A stretch of 64,000 nucleotides of DNA from contig NZ_FOWE01000003.1 in NCBI RefSeq assembly GCF_900115395.1, positions 372,001-436,000 on the forward strand, read 5' to 3'. The first letter of the stretch is position 1, and each line of letters opens with the position of its first letter. The position numbers and the translations under genes were made by a program. The notes beneath the pieces are model-generated. The model had not been told where the DNA came from. It worked only from the letters and a program-made list of their open reading frames with translations, and ran no database searches. The DNA comes from Geodermatophilus obscurus. GTDB lineage: Bacteria > Actinomycetota > Actinomycetes > Mycobacteriales > Geodermatophilaceae. Shown piece after piece: positions 32,486 through 45,658 of this stretch.

Positions 32486-34056
32486 GCGCGCCGGGCCTGA
32501 CCACCGTCGCCGCCTGGGATCCCCCGCTGCTCGACGGTGCGGTGTACACGCTCGAGGCGGTGACCGAGCGGCTGCCGTCCTGGCGGGCCCGGATGGACGC
32601 GGTCGCGCGCTCGCTGGCCGACGCCGAGTGCTGGTCGGGTCCGGCGGCGTCGGTCGCCGCCACCGCCCTGGGCGAGGTGTCGGCGGTGGTGACGGCGGTG
32701 ACCGGCGCGCTGGGGAACTCCCTCGACCGGCTGTGGGAGACCGCCCGCGAGGTCCGCACCGCGCAGGAGCTGGCCGGACAGGCGCTGGCGGCGGCCGCTG
32801 CCTCGGGGCTGACGTTCGACGGGTCCGGCGGCGTGGTCGCCCCGCCGCCCGCGCCGGCGCCTGCCGACGCCACCTCCGCGCAGCTGGAGGACCACTACAC
32901 CGAGCTGGCGGAACGGGCGGCGGCCACCGAGCGGGTGGCGGCCCTGGCCGCCGACGCGATGCGCGCGGCCGCCCGGGCCGCGGCCGCTGCCGCGGAGTCC
33001 GCCGACCCGCTCGCCGCGCTCGGTGGCACCGGCGGTGTCCGTCCGGCCGGCTTCGCCGGTCTGGCGGCGCTCGTGGGCGCGGCCGGACTGCTCTCCTCGC
33101 GTCCGGTACCCCCACCGCCGGACACGGCTCCGGACGAGGTCGCCTCGTGGTGGACGGGTCTGTCGGGGCCCGCCCAGGACGACCTGCTGGGATCCTCGCC
33201 GGCCGCACTCGGCGGGCTCGACGGCCTGCCCGCGTGGGCGCGTGACCGTGCCAACCGCCTCGTGCTCGAGCGCGTCCTGGCCGATGCCCCGTGGGAGCAG
33301 CAGGTGGGCGCACAGGCCGTCGCTGCCGAGATCAGGGCAGAGGAGGCGGCCGGCCGGCCCGTGCAGCTGTGGGTGTACGACCCGGCCGGTGACCTCGCCG
33401 CACTCGCCTACGGCGACCTCGACACGGCGGACGACGTCGGGGTGCTGGTGCCCGGTGTGAACAACACCGTCGCCGGCGACCTGCACGCCCTGGGAGACGA
33501 CGCACGGACGGTCGCGGACGCCGCCCTCGCCGCCGCGCCCGCGGCGTCCGTCGCGACCGTCGCCTGGCTCGGCTACCGCCCGCCGGTGGGGGCCGGCCTC
33601 CGGCAGGCACTCGGCCGTTCGACGGCGACAGCGGGTGGGGTGGCCCTGGCCGGTGACCTCGCCGGGCTGGCGGCCGCGCGGTCGGCGACCGGCGTGGGGC
33701 GTGCCGCCGATCCCCGGGTGACCGTCCTGGCGCACAGCTACGGCACCGTGGTCCTCGACGAGGCCGGTGACCTGCCGGGGAGGCTGCCCGTCGACGCCGT
33801 CGTGCTCTCGGGGAGTCCGGGGATCGAGGAGGCGCACGCGTCGGACCTCGAGGCGGACGAGGTCTACACGGCGTGGTCGCCGGCGGACCCGATCGCCTGG
33901 TCCGGGTGGCACGGCGACCCCCCGTGGCTGCGGCAGTTCGGGGCGACGCCGCTCCCCGTCGACCCCGACACCCTGCACTGGCAGTACTACGACCCGGACC
34001 GGCCGACGGCGGCCGCCATGGGGGAGGTGGTCGTCGCCGCCCGGGAGGCCGACTGA
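32482..34056 (+). CDS. DUF1023 alpha/beta hydrolase with N-terminal WXG-like helical region
   Basis: The 524-residue protein has two parts. Residues about 1-190 are Ala-rich helices with a WSGPAASVAA turn that resembles WXG100 domains. Residues about 290-524 form an alpha/beta hydrolase of the DUF1023 type: GVLVPGVNNTVAGD, nucleophile elbow LAHSYGTVV (Ser near 418), and acid and His candidates in WSPADPIAW and PDTLHWQYYD. Substrate is unknown; the family resembles lipases/esterases. It overlaps the preceding small protein by 4 nt, suggesting they act together. Next gene topA has its own promoter. Confidence 0.8.
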   Translation: MSAPGLTTVAAWDPPLLDGAVYTLEAVTERLPSWRARMDAVARSLADAECWSGPAASVAATALGEVSAVVTAVTGALGNSLDRLWETAREVRTAQELAGQALAAAAASGLTFDGSGGVVAPPPAPAPADATSAQLEDHYTELAERAAATERVAALAADAMRAAARAAAAAAESADPLAALGGTGGVRPAGFAGLAALVGAAGLLSSRPVPPPPDTAPDEVASWWTGLSGPAQDDLLGSSPAALGGLDGLPAWARDRANRLVLERVLADAPWEQQVGAQAVAAEIRAEEAAGRPVQLWVYDPAGDLAALAYGDLDTADDVGVLVPGVNNTVAGDLHALGDDARTVADAALAAAPAASVATVAWLGYRPPVGAGLRQALGRSTATAGGVALAGDLAGLAAARSATGVGRAADPRVTVLAHSYGTVVLDEAGDLPGRLPVDAVVLSGSPGIEEAHASDLEADEVYTAWSPADPIAWSGWHGDPPWLRQFGATPLPVDPDTLHWQYYDPDRPTAAAMGEVVVAAREAD

Positions 34057-34158
34057 CGGCGCTGGCCGGGCCGGGAACAGCGGCGGGACTGCGCCGTTGG
34101 ACGCGGTGACGGCGCGCCACCCGGGGTCGCCAGCCGGTCGCGTTCCGCGGTCGTGGCC

Positions 34159-34164
34159 TACCGT
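34159..34164 (+). promoter_or_regulatory. -10 element for topA
   Basis: TACCGT lies about 77 nt before GTG 34241, giving a leader of about 70 nt. It sits in the 184-nt gap after the DUF1023 gene. Confidence 0.4.
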
Positions 34165-34240
34165 GGCCCGCCGAGGGGGCGCACCGGGTGCCGAGAGCGC
34201 ACCGCGTCACCGCGTTCCCCGCACCACCGACAGGAGCACC

Positions 34241-37141
<2,901 letters not shown>

Positions 37142-37149
37142 CGCCGGCC

Positions 37150-37911
37150 GTGGCCGGCCCGCCCGACCCCGCCGACTGGCAGCAGCGGCGGACGTCGTTC
37201 GGGTCGGTCGCGGCCGGCTACGCCGCGCACCGGCCGGACTACCCGGCCGACGCCGTGGCCCTCCTGCTCGGCGAGCGGCCGCTGCGCGTGCTCGACCTCG
37301 GCGCGGGTACCGGCCTGCTCACCGACGCCCTGCTCACCGCCGGGCACGAGGTGGTCGCCGTCGACCCGTCGCCGCAGATGCTCGACCAGCTCCGCGCCCG
37401 CCACTCCGGGGTGCCGGTGCACGTCGGTGGCGCGGAGGCCGTCCCGCTGCCCGACGCCGACGTCGACGCCGTGGTCGCCGGCCAGGCGGCGCACTGGTTC
37501 GACCCCGGGCCGGCCGCGACCGAGCTGCGCCGCGTGCTGCGCCCCGGCGGGGTCGTCGGGTTCGTGTGGAACGTGCGCGACGAGCGGGTGCCGTGGGTGG
37601 CCGCCCTCGGCGCCGCGCTGGCCGCCGAGGCGCGCGGGCACGAGGCCGACCAGGGCGTCGTGACGGCCTTCGCCGCCGCGCTGCCGGCCGACGTCGCGAC
37701 CGCCGGGTCGGCGACCGTGCAGCGGGTCACGCCCGAGCAGGTCGTCGCCGGCATCGGCACCCGCAGCTACGTGGCCACCATGACCCCCGACGCCCGCGCC
37801 GCCTTCCTCGACGGCATCCGCGACCTGCTCGCCACCCACCCCGACACGGCCGGCCGTGAGGTCCTCGACCTGCCGTACCGCACCGACGCCCACCGGCTCA
37901 CCCCGCGCTGA
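37150..37911 (+). CDS. Class I SAM-dependent methyltransferase
   Basis: The 253-residue protein has motif I VLDLGAGTGLLTDAL (about residues 48-62), VVAVDPSPQML for motif II, and ADVDAVVAGQAAHWFD then LRRVLRPGGVVGFVW for later motifs. This resembles the UbiE/methyltransferase-11 group that acts on small molecules; the substrate is unknown. GTG 37150 follows the topA stop by 8 nt, so it may be co-transcribed with topA. Its final 14 nt overlap the convergent tam-like gene. Confidence 0.85.
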   Translation: MAGPPDPADWQQRRTSFGSVAAGYAAHRPDYPADAVALLLGERPLRVLDLGAGTGLLTDALLTAGHEVVAVDPSPQMLDQLRARHSGVPVHVGGAEAVPLPDADVDAVVAGQAAHWFDPGPAATELRRVLRPGGVVGFVWNVRDERVPWVAALGAALAAEARGHEADQGVVTAFAAALPADVATAGSATVQRVTPEQVVAGIGTRSYVATMTPDARAAFLDGIRDLLATHPDTAGREVLDLPYRTDAHRLTPR

Positions 37912-38689
37912 CCGGCCGGGCGCCCACCGCGAACACGCGGCGGAACGGCAGCACGGTCGAGCCGTCCGGTCGCGCCGGGTAGGCCTCTCGCAGCGCCGCG
38001 GCGTACTCCGCGGTGAAGGCGGCCGCGTCGTCCCCGAGCCGAGCGAGCACCGGCCGCAGGACGGTGCTGCGCACCCAGGTCAGCACCGGGTCGGGGCCGC
38101 GCAGCACGTGCAGGTAGGTGGTCTCCCAGACGTCGGCGGCCAGCCCCGCCGCCGTCAGCACGTCGAGGTAGGCGTCGGGCTCGGGGACGGCGTCGGGCGG
38201 GGGAGCGGCGTCCGCCAGGCGGCCGGCCCACTCCGGTGACGTGCACAGGCCGGCCAGCAGGCGGTGCGTCGGCGCCCGGGAGTTGCCGGGCACCTGCACC
38301 GCCAGCCGGCCGCCGGGCGCGAGGTGCCCGGCCCAGCGCGCCAGCAGGCCGAGGTGTCCGGGCACCCAGTGCAGGACGGCGTTGGAGACGACGACGTCGA
38401 CCGGGCCGTCCGGCCGCCAGTCGCGGACGTCGCCGAGCACGAACGCCACCCGCCCGTCGACGGCGTGCGCGGCGGCCGCGGCCAGCATCTCGGGCGAGGA
38501 GTCGACCCCCGTCACCCGAGCCCCCGGCCAGCGCTCGGCGAGCGAGGCGGTCAGCGCGCCCTCCCCGCAGCCGAGGTCGACGACGACCCGCGGGTCCGGC
38601 GCGTCCACGCGGGCCAGCAGGTCGGCGAACGGCCGCGCCCGCTCGCCGGCGTAGCGCAGGTAGGTCGCGGGGTCCCAGGAGCCGGCCAC
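37898..38689 (-). CDS. tam: Trans-aconitate 2-methyltransferase-like protein
   Basis: The 263-residue methyltransferase begins SWDPATYLRYAGERARPFADL, the signature N-terminus of Tam. Motif I is VVDLGCGEGALTASLAERW, with VTGVDSSPEML and VVVSNAVLHWVPGH later. Tam methylates trans-aconitate, removing an inhibitor of aconitase. GTG 38689 is chosen because the family start aligns there. Convergent with the preceding methyltransferase, overlapping by 14 nt, and divergent from tmk. Confidence 0.85.
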   Translation of the reverse strand: MAGSWDPATYLRYAGERARPFADLLARVDAPDPRVVVDLGCGEGALTASLAERWPGARVTGVDSSPEMLAAAAAHAVDGRVAFVLGDVRDWRPDGPVDVVVSNAVLHWVPGHLGLLARWAGHLAPGGRLAVQVPGNSRAPTHRLLAGLCTSPEWAGRLADAAPPPDAVPEPDAYLDVLTAAGLAADVWETTYLHVLRGPDPVLTWVRSTVLRPVLARLGDDAAAFTAEYAAALREAYPARPDGSTVLPFRRVFAVGARPVSAG

Positions 38690-38738
38690 GGTGCCGACCG
38701 TAGGGCCGCCGGAGCCCGGGAGGGTCGTCCCCGGCCGG

Positions 38739-38744
38739 TACCGT
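38739..38744 (+). promoter_or_regulatory. -10 element for tmk-holB
   Basis: TACCGT would start transcription near 38751, leaving about 38 nt before the proposed ATC start. Confidence 0.4.
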
Positions 38745-38788
38745 GGTCCGGCCGCACACACCCGCCGAGCCGTCCCCGGGAGCCCCCG

Positions 38789-39445
38789 ATCGCCGCCCAT
38801 CCGCGCCTGCCCGGTCGCGGGCTGTTCGTCGCCTTCGAGGGCGGCGAGGGCACCGGCAAGTCCACCCAGGCCGGCCTGCTGTTCGACTGGCTCGGCGTGC
38901 ACGAGATCCCCGCGCGCCGGACGTCGGAGCCCGGCGGCACCCCGCCCGGCGCCCGCATCCGCGCGCTGCTGCTCGACCCGGCCACCGGCGACCTCGCCCC
39001 CCGCGCCGAGGCGCTGCTCTACGCCGCCGACCGCGCCCACCACGTGCACACCGTCGTCCGGCCCTCCCTCGACGTCGGCGAGGTCGTGATCACCGACCGC
39101 TACGTCGACAGCTCGCTGGCCTACCAGGGCGCCGGCCGCGCGCTGTCGCTGGAGGAGGTCCGCCGGCTGTCGGACTGGGCCACCGGCGGGCTGGTGCCCG
39201 ACCTGACCGTGCTGCTGGACCTGCCGCCCGAGGCCGGGCTGGCGCGGGCCCTGGGCCGCGCCGCCGCCGACCGGCTGGAGGCCGAGTCGCTGGACTTCCA
39301 CGAGCGGGTGCGCGCCACCTTCCGCGCCCTGGCCGACGCCGAGCCGCACCGGTACCTGGTCCTCGACGCCGGCCTGCCGGCCGAGGAGATCGCCGCGGCC
39401 GTGCGGGAGCGGGTCGGCGCCCTGCTGCCGGGGCGGGTCGCGTGA
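38789..39445 (+). CDS. tmk: Thymidylate kinase, unusual start codon
   Basis: The 218-residue enzyme phosphorylates dTMP to dTDP. Features: FVAFEGGEGTGKSTQ (P-loop near residue 21), TSEPGGTPPGARIR, the DRY motif in VVITDRYVDSSLAYQG and the lid region ALGRAAADRLEAE. Reading upstream from the P-loop, the frame has no ATG, GTG or TTG close enough to give a normal N-terminus. ATC 38789, preceded by GGGAG at 6-nt spacing, is the best initiation point. CTG 38822 next to the P-loop is too short. It overlaps holB by 4 nt. Confidence 0.88.
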   Translation: MAAHPRLPGRGLFVAFEGGEGTGKSTQAGLLFDWLGVHEIPARRTSEPGGTPPGARIRALLLDPATGDLAPRAEALLYAADRAHHVHTVVRPSLDVGEVVITDRYVDSSLAYQGAGRALSLEEVRRLSDWATGGLVPDLTVLLDLPPEAGLARALGRAAADRLEAESLDFHERVRATFRALADAEPHRYLVLDAGLPAEEIAAAVRERVGALLPGRVA

Positions 39446-40611
39446 GCACGCCCGGCGGCGTCTGGACCGAGGTCGTCGGCCAGCCCGCCGTCGTCGCCGA
39501 GCTGCGGGCCGCCGTCGCCGACCCGGCGGCCATGACCCACGCGTGGCTGTTCACGGGGCCGCCCGGGTCGGGCCGCTCGGTCGCCGCGCGCGCCTTCGCC
39601 GCGGCGCTGCAGTGCCCCGACGGCGGCGACGGCACCTGCCACGAGTGCCGGACCGTCCTGTCCGGCACACACGCCGACCTCAACCTCATCGTCCCGGAGG
39701 GCCTGTCCATCGGCGTGACCGAGGCCCGCGAGCTGGTGCGCATCGCCGGGCGGGCGCCGTCGCAGGGCCGCTGGCAGATGATCATCGTCGAGGACGCCGA
39801 CCGGATGAGCGAGGCGGCGGCCAACGCGGTGCTCAAGATGATCGAGGAGCCGCCTCCGCGGACGGTCGTCATGCTCTGCGCGCCGAGCCTGCACCCCGAC
39901 GACGTGCCGGTGACCATCCGGTCCCGCTGCCGGGTCGTCGGCCTGCGGACGCCGCCGGCCGACGCCGTCGCCGACGTGCTGGTGCGCCGCGACGGCGTCG
40001 ACCCGGCACTGGCCGCCTGGGCCGCGACCGCCGCCGGCGGGCACGTCGGGCGGGCGCGGCACCTGGCCCGCGACGAGGACGCCCGGCTGCTGCGCCGCGC
40101 CGTCCTCGACATCCCGCTGTCCCTGGTCAGCCTCGCCGCCTGCCTCACCGCCGCCGACGACCTCGTCGGCGCGGCCAGGGAGGAGTCCGACCGGACCAGC
40201 GCCGCTCTCGACGCTCCGGAGACCGAGGCGGTCAAGACCAGCCTCGGCGTCGGCGCGCGCGGGCCGGGCGTGGCCGCCAGCCGCGGGGGTGCCGGCCAGC
40301 TCAAGGACCTGGAGAAGCGGCAGAAGAGCCGCGCCACCCGGATCGGCCGCGACTCCCTGGACCGGGCGCTGGTCGACCTCGCCGGGCTCTACCGCGACGC
40401 CCTCGTCCTGCACGCCGCACCCGGTGAGGCGCTGCCGCTCGACCACCCAGACCGGCGGGCCGACGCCGAGGACCTCGCCCGCCGGATCGGCGCCGAGGGC
40501 GCGCTGCGCCGCATCGACGCGGTGCTGGCCTGCCGGACGGCGCTGGAGCAGAACGTCAAGCCGCAGATCGCCGTCGAGGCGCTCACCGTCGCGCTGCGGC
40601 TGCCGGCGTAG
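39442..40611 (+). CDS. holB: DNA polymerase III subunit delta'
   Basis: The 389-residue clamp-loader AAA+ subunit has WTEVVGQPAVVAEL at the N-terminus, P-loop-like FTGPPGSGRSVAA, a zinc module CPDGGDGTCHEC, DADRMSEAAANAVLKMIEEP and the sensor RSRCRVV. The GSGRS loop lacks the Walker lysine, as usual for delta', which does not hydrolyse ATP. GTG 39442 overlaps the tmk stop by 4 nt. A 70-residue linker around 270-330 is longer than in E. coli but typical in actinobacteria. A bulged-A terminator follows by 5 nt. Confidence 0.93.
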   Translation: MSTPGGVWTEVVGQPAVVAELRAAVADPAAMTHAWLFTGPPGSGRSVAARAFAAALQCPDGGDGTCHECRTVLSGTHADLNLIVPEGLSIGVTEARELVRIAGRAPSQGRWQMIIVEDADRMSEAAANAVLKMIEEPPPRTVVMLCAPSLHPDDVPVTIRSRCRVVGLRTPPADAVADVLVRRDGVDPALAAWAATAAGGHVGRARHLARDEDARLLRRAVLDIPLSLVSLAACLTAADDLVGAAREESDRTSAALDAPETEAVKTSLGVGARGPGVAASRGGAGQLKDLEKRQKSRATRIGRDSLDRALVDLAGLYRDALVLHAAPGEALPLDHPDRRADAEDLARRIGAEGALRRIDAVLACRTALEQNVKPQIAVEALTVALRLPA

Positions 40612-40616
40612 ACGAA

Positions 40617-40673
40617 GGACCCTCCTGCCCCCCCACCGCTCGCAGGCTCGCGGCGGGCCCCTGCAGGAGGGCC
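40617..40673 (+). terminator. Bulged-A hairpin terminator, family copy B
   Basis: GG-A-CCCTCCTGC (40617-40628) pairs with GCAGGAGGG-CC (40663-40673), with inner pairing of CCGC and GCGG in the loop. Same position after the stop, same bulged A and same C-rich loop start as copy A at 9916-9972. Confidence 0.7.
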
Positions 40674-40701
40674 GCTGCGCGAGGCCCGCCGACCGCTGCC
40701 G

Positions 40702-40707
40702 TAGACT
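40702..40707 (+). promoter_or_regulatory. -10 element for tRNA-Thr
   Basis: TAGACT would start transcription near 40714, 8 nt before the mature tRNA 5' end. Confidence 0.5.
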
Positions 40708-40721
40708 GGCCGCGCACGTCC

Positions 40722-40794
40722 GCCGCCTTAGCTCAGTCGGTAGAGCATCTCACTCGTAATGAGAAGGTCGTCGGTTCGATTCCGACAGGCGGCT
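40722..40794 (+). tRNA. tRNA-Thr (anticodon CGT)
   Basis: The 73-nt cloverleaf is complete: acceptor GCCGCCT/AGGCGGC, D arm GCTC...GAGC, anticodon stem TCTCA/TGAGA with loop CTCGTAA (anticodon CGT), 5-nt variable loop and T arm GTCGG-TTCGATT-CCGAC. CCA is not encoded. It reads ACG, an often used Thr codon in high-GC genomes. Confidence 0.96.
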
Positions 40795-40840
40795 CCCCTC
40801 GGGATCCCGTCCCGTCGGTGGCCCGTGTCACCATCCCGCC

Positions 40841-41290
40841 GTGACCAGTCGCGGCGCCCCGGCCCAGCACCTGCGCGACCTCGCGCGGCTGCGCCGCGTC
40901 CGCGACCGGATCGACCGGGAGTACGCCCGGCCCCTGGACGTCGAGGCGCTCGCCCGCGGCGTGCACGTGTCGGCCGGGTATCTCAGTCGCGCGTTCCGGG
41001 CGGCCTACGGCGAGTCGCCCTACGCCTACCTCATGACGCGGCGCATCGAGCGGGCGATGGCGCTGCTGCGCCGGGGCGACCTCAGCGTCACCGAGGTCTG
41101 CTTCGCCGTCGGCTGCCAGTCGCTGGGCACCTTCAGCACCCGCTTCACCGAGCTGGTCGGGATGCCGCCGAGCACCTACCGGCGGTTGGCCGCGCAGGCC
41201 ACCGAGGGCATCCCCGCGTGCGTCGCCAAGCAGGTCACCCGACCGGTCAGGAATCGAGAAGCACCGGACGCCACGCCGTCCCTAGCGTGA
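40841..41290 (+). CDS. AraC-family transcriptional regulator, DNA-binding domain only
   Basis: The 149-residue protein is essentially one AraC domain with two helix-turn-helix units: VEALARGVHVSAGYLSRAFR and SVTEVCFAVGCQSLGTFSTRF, closing with the GMPPSTYRR motif. There is no ligand-binding N-terminus, so effector sensing, if any, needs another protein. It lies directly 5' of a VOC/PNPOx-like pair and probably regulates them. The gene ends 5 nt before the VOC start, and its last codons contain that gene's -10 element. Confidence 0.9.
   Translation: MTSRGAPAQHLRDLARLRRVRDRIDREYARPLDVEALARGVHVSAGYLSRAFRAAYGESPYAYLMTRRIERAMALLRRGDLSVTEVCFAVGCQSLGTFSTRFTELVGMPPSTYRRLAAQATEGIPACVAKQVTRPVRNREAPDATPSLA
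41283..41288 (+). promoter_or_regulatory. -10 element of leaderless VOC transcript
   Basis: TAGCGT lies in the last codons of the AraC gene, 7 nt before ATG 41296, a leaderless arrangement that would allow independent expression of the VOC-PNPOx pair. Confidence 0.45.
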
Positions 41291-41295
41291 TCGCC

Positions 41296-41718
41296 ATGAC
41301 CACCACCACGGACCTCGCCGTCCACCACGCCTTCCTCCCGCACGACGACGCGGAGGCCGCGCTGGCCTTCTACCGGGACACCCTCGGCTTCGAGCTCCGC
41401 AACGACGTCGGCTACGGCGGCATGCGCTGGCTCACCGTCGGCCCGGCCGGCGGGTCCGGCACCTCGATCGTGCTGCACCCGCCGGCGGCCGACCCCGGCG
41501 TCACCGACGACGAGCGCCGCGTCATCGCCGAGATGATGGCCAAGGGCACCTACGCCTCGGTCGTCCTGTCCACCCCCGACCTCGACGGCACGTTCGAGCG
41601 GCTGCAGGCCGGTGACGCCGAGGTGGTGCAGGAGCCGACCGAGCAGCCCTACGGCGTCCGCGACTGCGCCTTCCGCGACCCCGCGGGCAACATGGTCCGC
41701 ATCCAGGAGGCGCCGTGA
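41296..41718 (+). CDS. VOC-family (glyoxalase/bleomycin-resistance fold) protein
   Basis: The 140-residue protein has two beta-alpha-beta-beta-beta modules: HHAFLPHDDAEAALAFYRDTLGFELRN split as AALAFYRDTLGFEL, and a C-terminal half ending DCAFRDPAGNMVRIQE, the usual metal-Glu segment. VOC proteins include glyoxalases, dioxygenases and antibiotic-binding proteins; substrate is unknown. Its stop overlaps the next gene by 4 nt. Adjacent AraC regulator and UvrA-like ATPase make a detoxification role plausible, not proven. Confidence 0.88.
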   Translation: MTTTTDLAVHHAFLPHDDAEAALAFYRDTLGFELRNDVGYGGMRWLTVGPAGGSGTSIVLHPPAADPGVTDDERRVIAEMMAKGTYASVVLSTPDLDGTFERLQAGDAEVVQEPTEQPYGVRDCAFRDPAGNMVRIQEAP

Positions 41719-42188
41719 CCGCCTCCGGCTCACCGGCCGGTACCGCGCCCCGCTCCCGCGCGCAGCGACGCCGGGACACCGAGCACCGCCTGGCCTCCGA
41801 CGTCGACGTCTGGGTGGCCAGCGCCTCGCCCGACGGGGCGCCGTACCTGGTGCCGCTGTCCTTCGACTGGGACGGGGAGGTCCTGCTCCTGGCCACCCCG
41901 GCCGACAGCCCGACGGGTCGGAACCTGGCCGCCACCGGGACCGTCCGGCTCGGCCTCGGCGCCACCCGCGACGTGTCGGTGGTCGACGGCGACGTCGAGG
42001 CCCTCGGGATCGACGCGCTGCCGCCCGACCGGGGCGACCGGTTCGCCGCCCGCGCCGGCTTCGACCCCCGGGCGTCGGCCACGCCGTACCGCTGGTTCCG
42101 TGTCACACCCCGCCGCGTGCAGGCGTGGCGGGAGGCGGACGAGCTGACCGGCCGCGAGCTCATGCGCGACGGCCGGTGGCTGGAGTGA
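41715..42188 (+). CDS. Pyridoxamine 5'-phosphate oxidase-like flavin/F420-binding protein
   Basis: The 157-residue split-barrel protein has the strand pattern VWVASASPDGAPYLVPLSF, then LLLATPADSPTGRNLAATG and VRLGLGATRDVSVVDGDVEA. It ends with TPYRWFRVTPRRVQAWRE, which is typical of actinobacterial flavin- or F420-dependent oxidoreductases of the PNPOx group. Cofactor and substrate cannot be fixed from sequence. GTG 41715 overlaps the VOC stop by 4 nt, implying co-translation. Confidence 0.85.
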   Translation: MTASGSPAGTAPRSRAQRRRDTEHRLASDVDVWVASASPDGAPYLVPLSFDWDGEVLLLATPADSPTGRNLAATGTVRLGLGATRDVSVVDGDVEALGIDALPPDRGDRFAARAGFDPRASATPYRWFRVTPRRVQAWREADELTGRELMRDGRWLE

Positions 42189-42318
42189 CGCCCGCCGACG
42201 CACGTACCGGCCCGGCGTGCACCGGGTCAGCCGGACGGGTGCCGCGCCACCCCGCCGCGCCCCGAGCAGGTAGACACGACAGCGCCGACGCCGACGGCGC
42301 CCACCGGACGGAGACACG

Positions 42319-44730
<2,412 letters not shown>

Positions 44731-44734
44731 CGGG

Positions 44735-44762
44735 CCGGACGGCGGGGCTTCCCGCCGTCCGG
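44735..44762 (+). terminator. Terminator of the UvrA-like gene
   Basis: CCGGACGGCGGG (44735-44746) and CCCGCCGTCCGG (44751-44762) form a perfect 12-bp stem with a GCTT loop, 4 nt after the stop. Confidence 0.8.
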
Positions 44763-44923
44763 ACTGCAGCTCACCGCCCTCCCTGCCGATACCCCCTGAC
44801 GAGACCACCAGGAGAGGTGGGACGAGCGTACGAGGGGGTGCGGGGAGCCGGGGACGACGACGCCACCCGGCTCGTCCTCCTGCCCGTCCACGCGAGCTGA
44901 CCGGCCCGGCGGCCACCGCACCG

Positions 44924-44987
44924 ACGACACCGCATCCCCACGACACCGCAGACCCACGACACCGCAGACCCACGACACCGCAGACCC
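44924..44987 (+). repeat. Four tandem 16-bp units in the PilZ gene leader
   Basis: The unit ACGACACCGCAGACCC is repeated at 44940, 44956 and 44972, preceded by a slightly diverged copy at 44924 (CATCCCC in place of CAGACCC). The array ends directly before the GAGGAGGA ribosome site of the PilZ gene, so copy number changes the leader length. Confidence 0.85.
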
Positions 44988-45002
44988 ACGAGGAGGACCG
45001 AC

Positions 45003-45650
45003 ATGGGCACCCCAGGGATCGACTACCCGGAGGACAGGACCGTCCTCGACGTCAAGGCCGTCAGCCGCGACGACGTGCTGACCAGCTTCGTCGAGGAGGC
45101 GACCGGCGGCGAGCTCGTCCTCAGCATCGGCGAGGACTCCGCCCGGCGCCGCGTACGGCTCGAGCCGGGCGAGACCCTCGAGCTGGTCTGGCGCGGCCCC
45201 GAGGAGCTGCGGGCGGTGCCCGCCGAGCTCCTCGAGGTGCGGACGGGCGAGTCGCCGACCTGGCGCGTGCGGATCGCCGGCCCGTCCTCGCGCGGCCAGC
45301 GCCGGGCCGCCGTGCGGGCGCCACTGACGGTGCCCGTCCAGGTCGTCGCCGGCGGGGAGCGACGCGCCGGGACGACGCTCGACCTCAGCGAGGGCGGCAC
45401 CCACTGCCTGCTGCAGGGGGAGCCGGACAAGAACGGCGCGCTCGAGGTGGGCTCCGTGGTGCACGTGACCGTCGACCTCGGCGGCCGCGCCGTCGCCACG
45501 AAGGCGGAGGTCACCCGGCGGCACCCGCGCGAGGACCGGCGCCCCGAGCTGTCGCTGCGCTTCATCGGCCTGGCCGAGCGCGACGAGGACGACATCCGCC
45601 GCCGGGTCTTCGCCGAGCTCCGCGACCTGCGCACCCGCGGCCTGATCTGA
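45003..45650 (+). CDS. PilZ-domain protein, probable c-di-GMP effector
   Basis: The 215-residue protein has an N-terminal YcgR-like beta domain (about 1-90) and a C-terminal PilZ domain. The c-di-GMP motifs are RRAAVR (RxxxR, near residue 101) and DLSEGG (DxSxxG, near 128). Such proteins relay c-di-GMP to motility, secretion or polysaccharide synthesis. The target is not shown by the context; the surface-glycan and pilus genes 20 kb away are candidates only. Strong GAGGAGGA site before ATG 45003, immediately after a tandem repeat array. Confidence 0.88.
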   Translation: MGTPGIDYPEDRTVLDVKAVSRDDVLTSFVEEATGGELVLSIGEDSARRRVRLEPGETLELVWRGPEELRAVPAELLEVRTGESPTWRVRIAGPSSRGQRRAAVRAPLTVPVQVVAGGERRAGTTLDLSEGGTHCLLQGEPDKNGALEVGSVVHVTVDLGGRAVATKAEVTRRHPREDRRPELSLRFIGLAERDEDDIRRRVFAELRDLRTRGLI

Positions 45651-45658
45651 TCGGGGGC

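Noticed and set aside
40722-40794. tRNA-Thr considered as attachment site for an integrated element
   Set aside because: No repeat of the tRNA 3' end was found downstream, and no integrase gene is nearby.
44924-44987. Tandem 16-bp units considered as a CRISPR array
   Set aside because: The units are contiguous without spacers and no cas genes are present.
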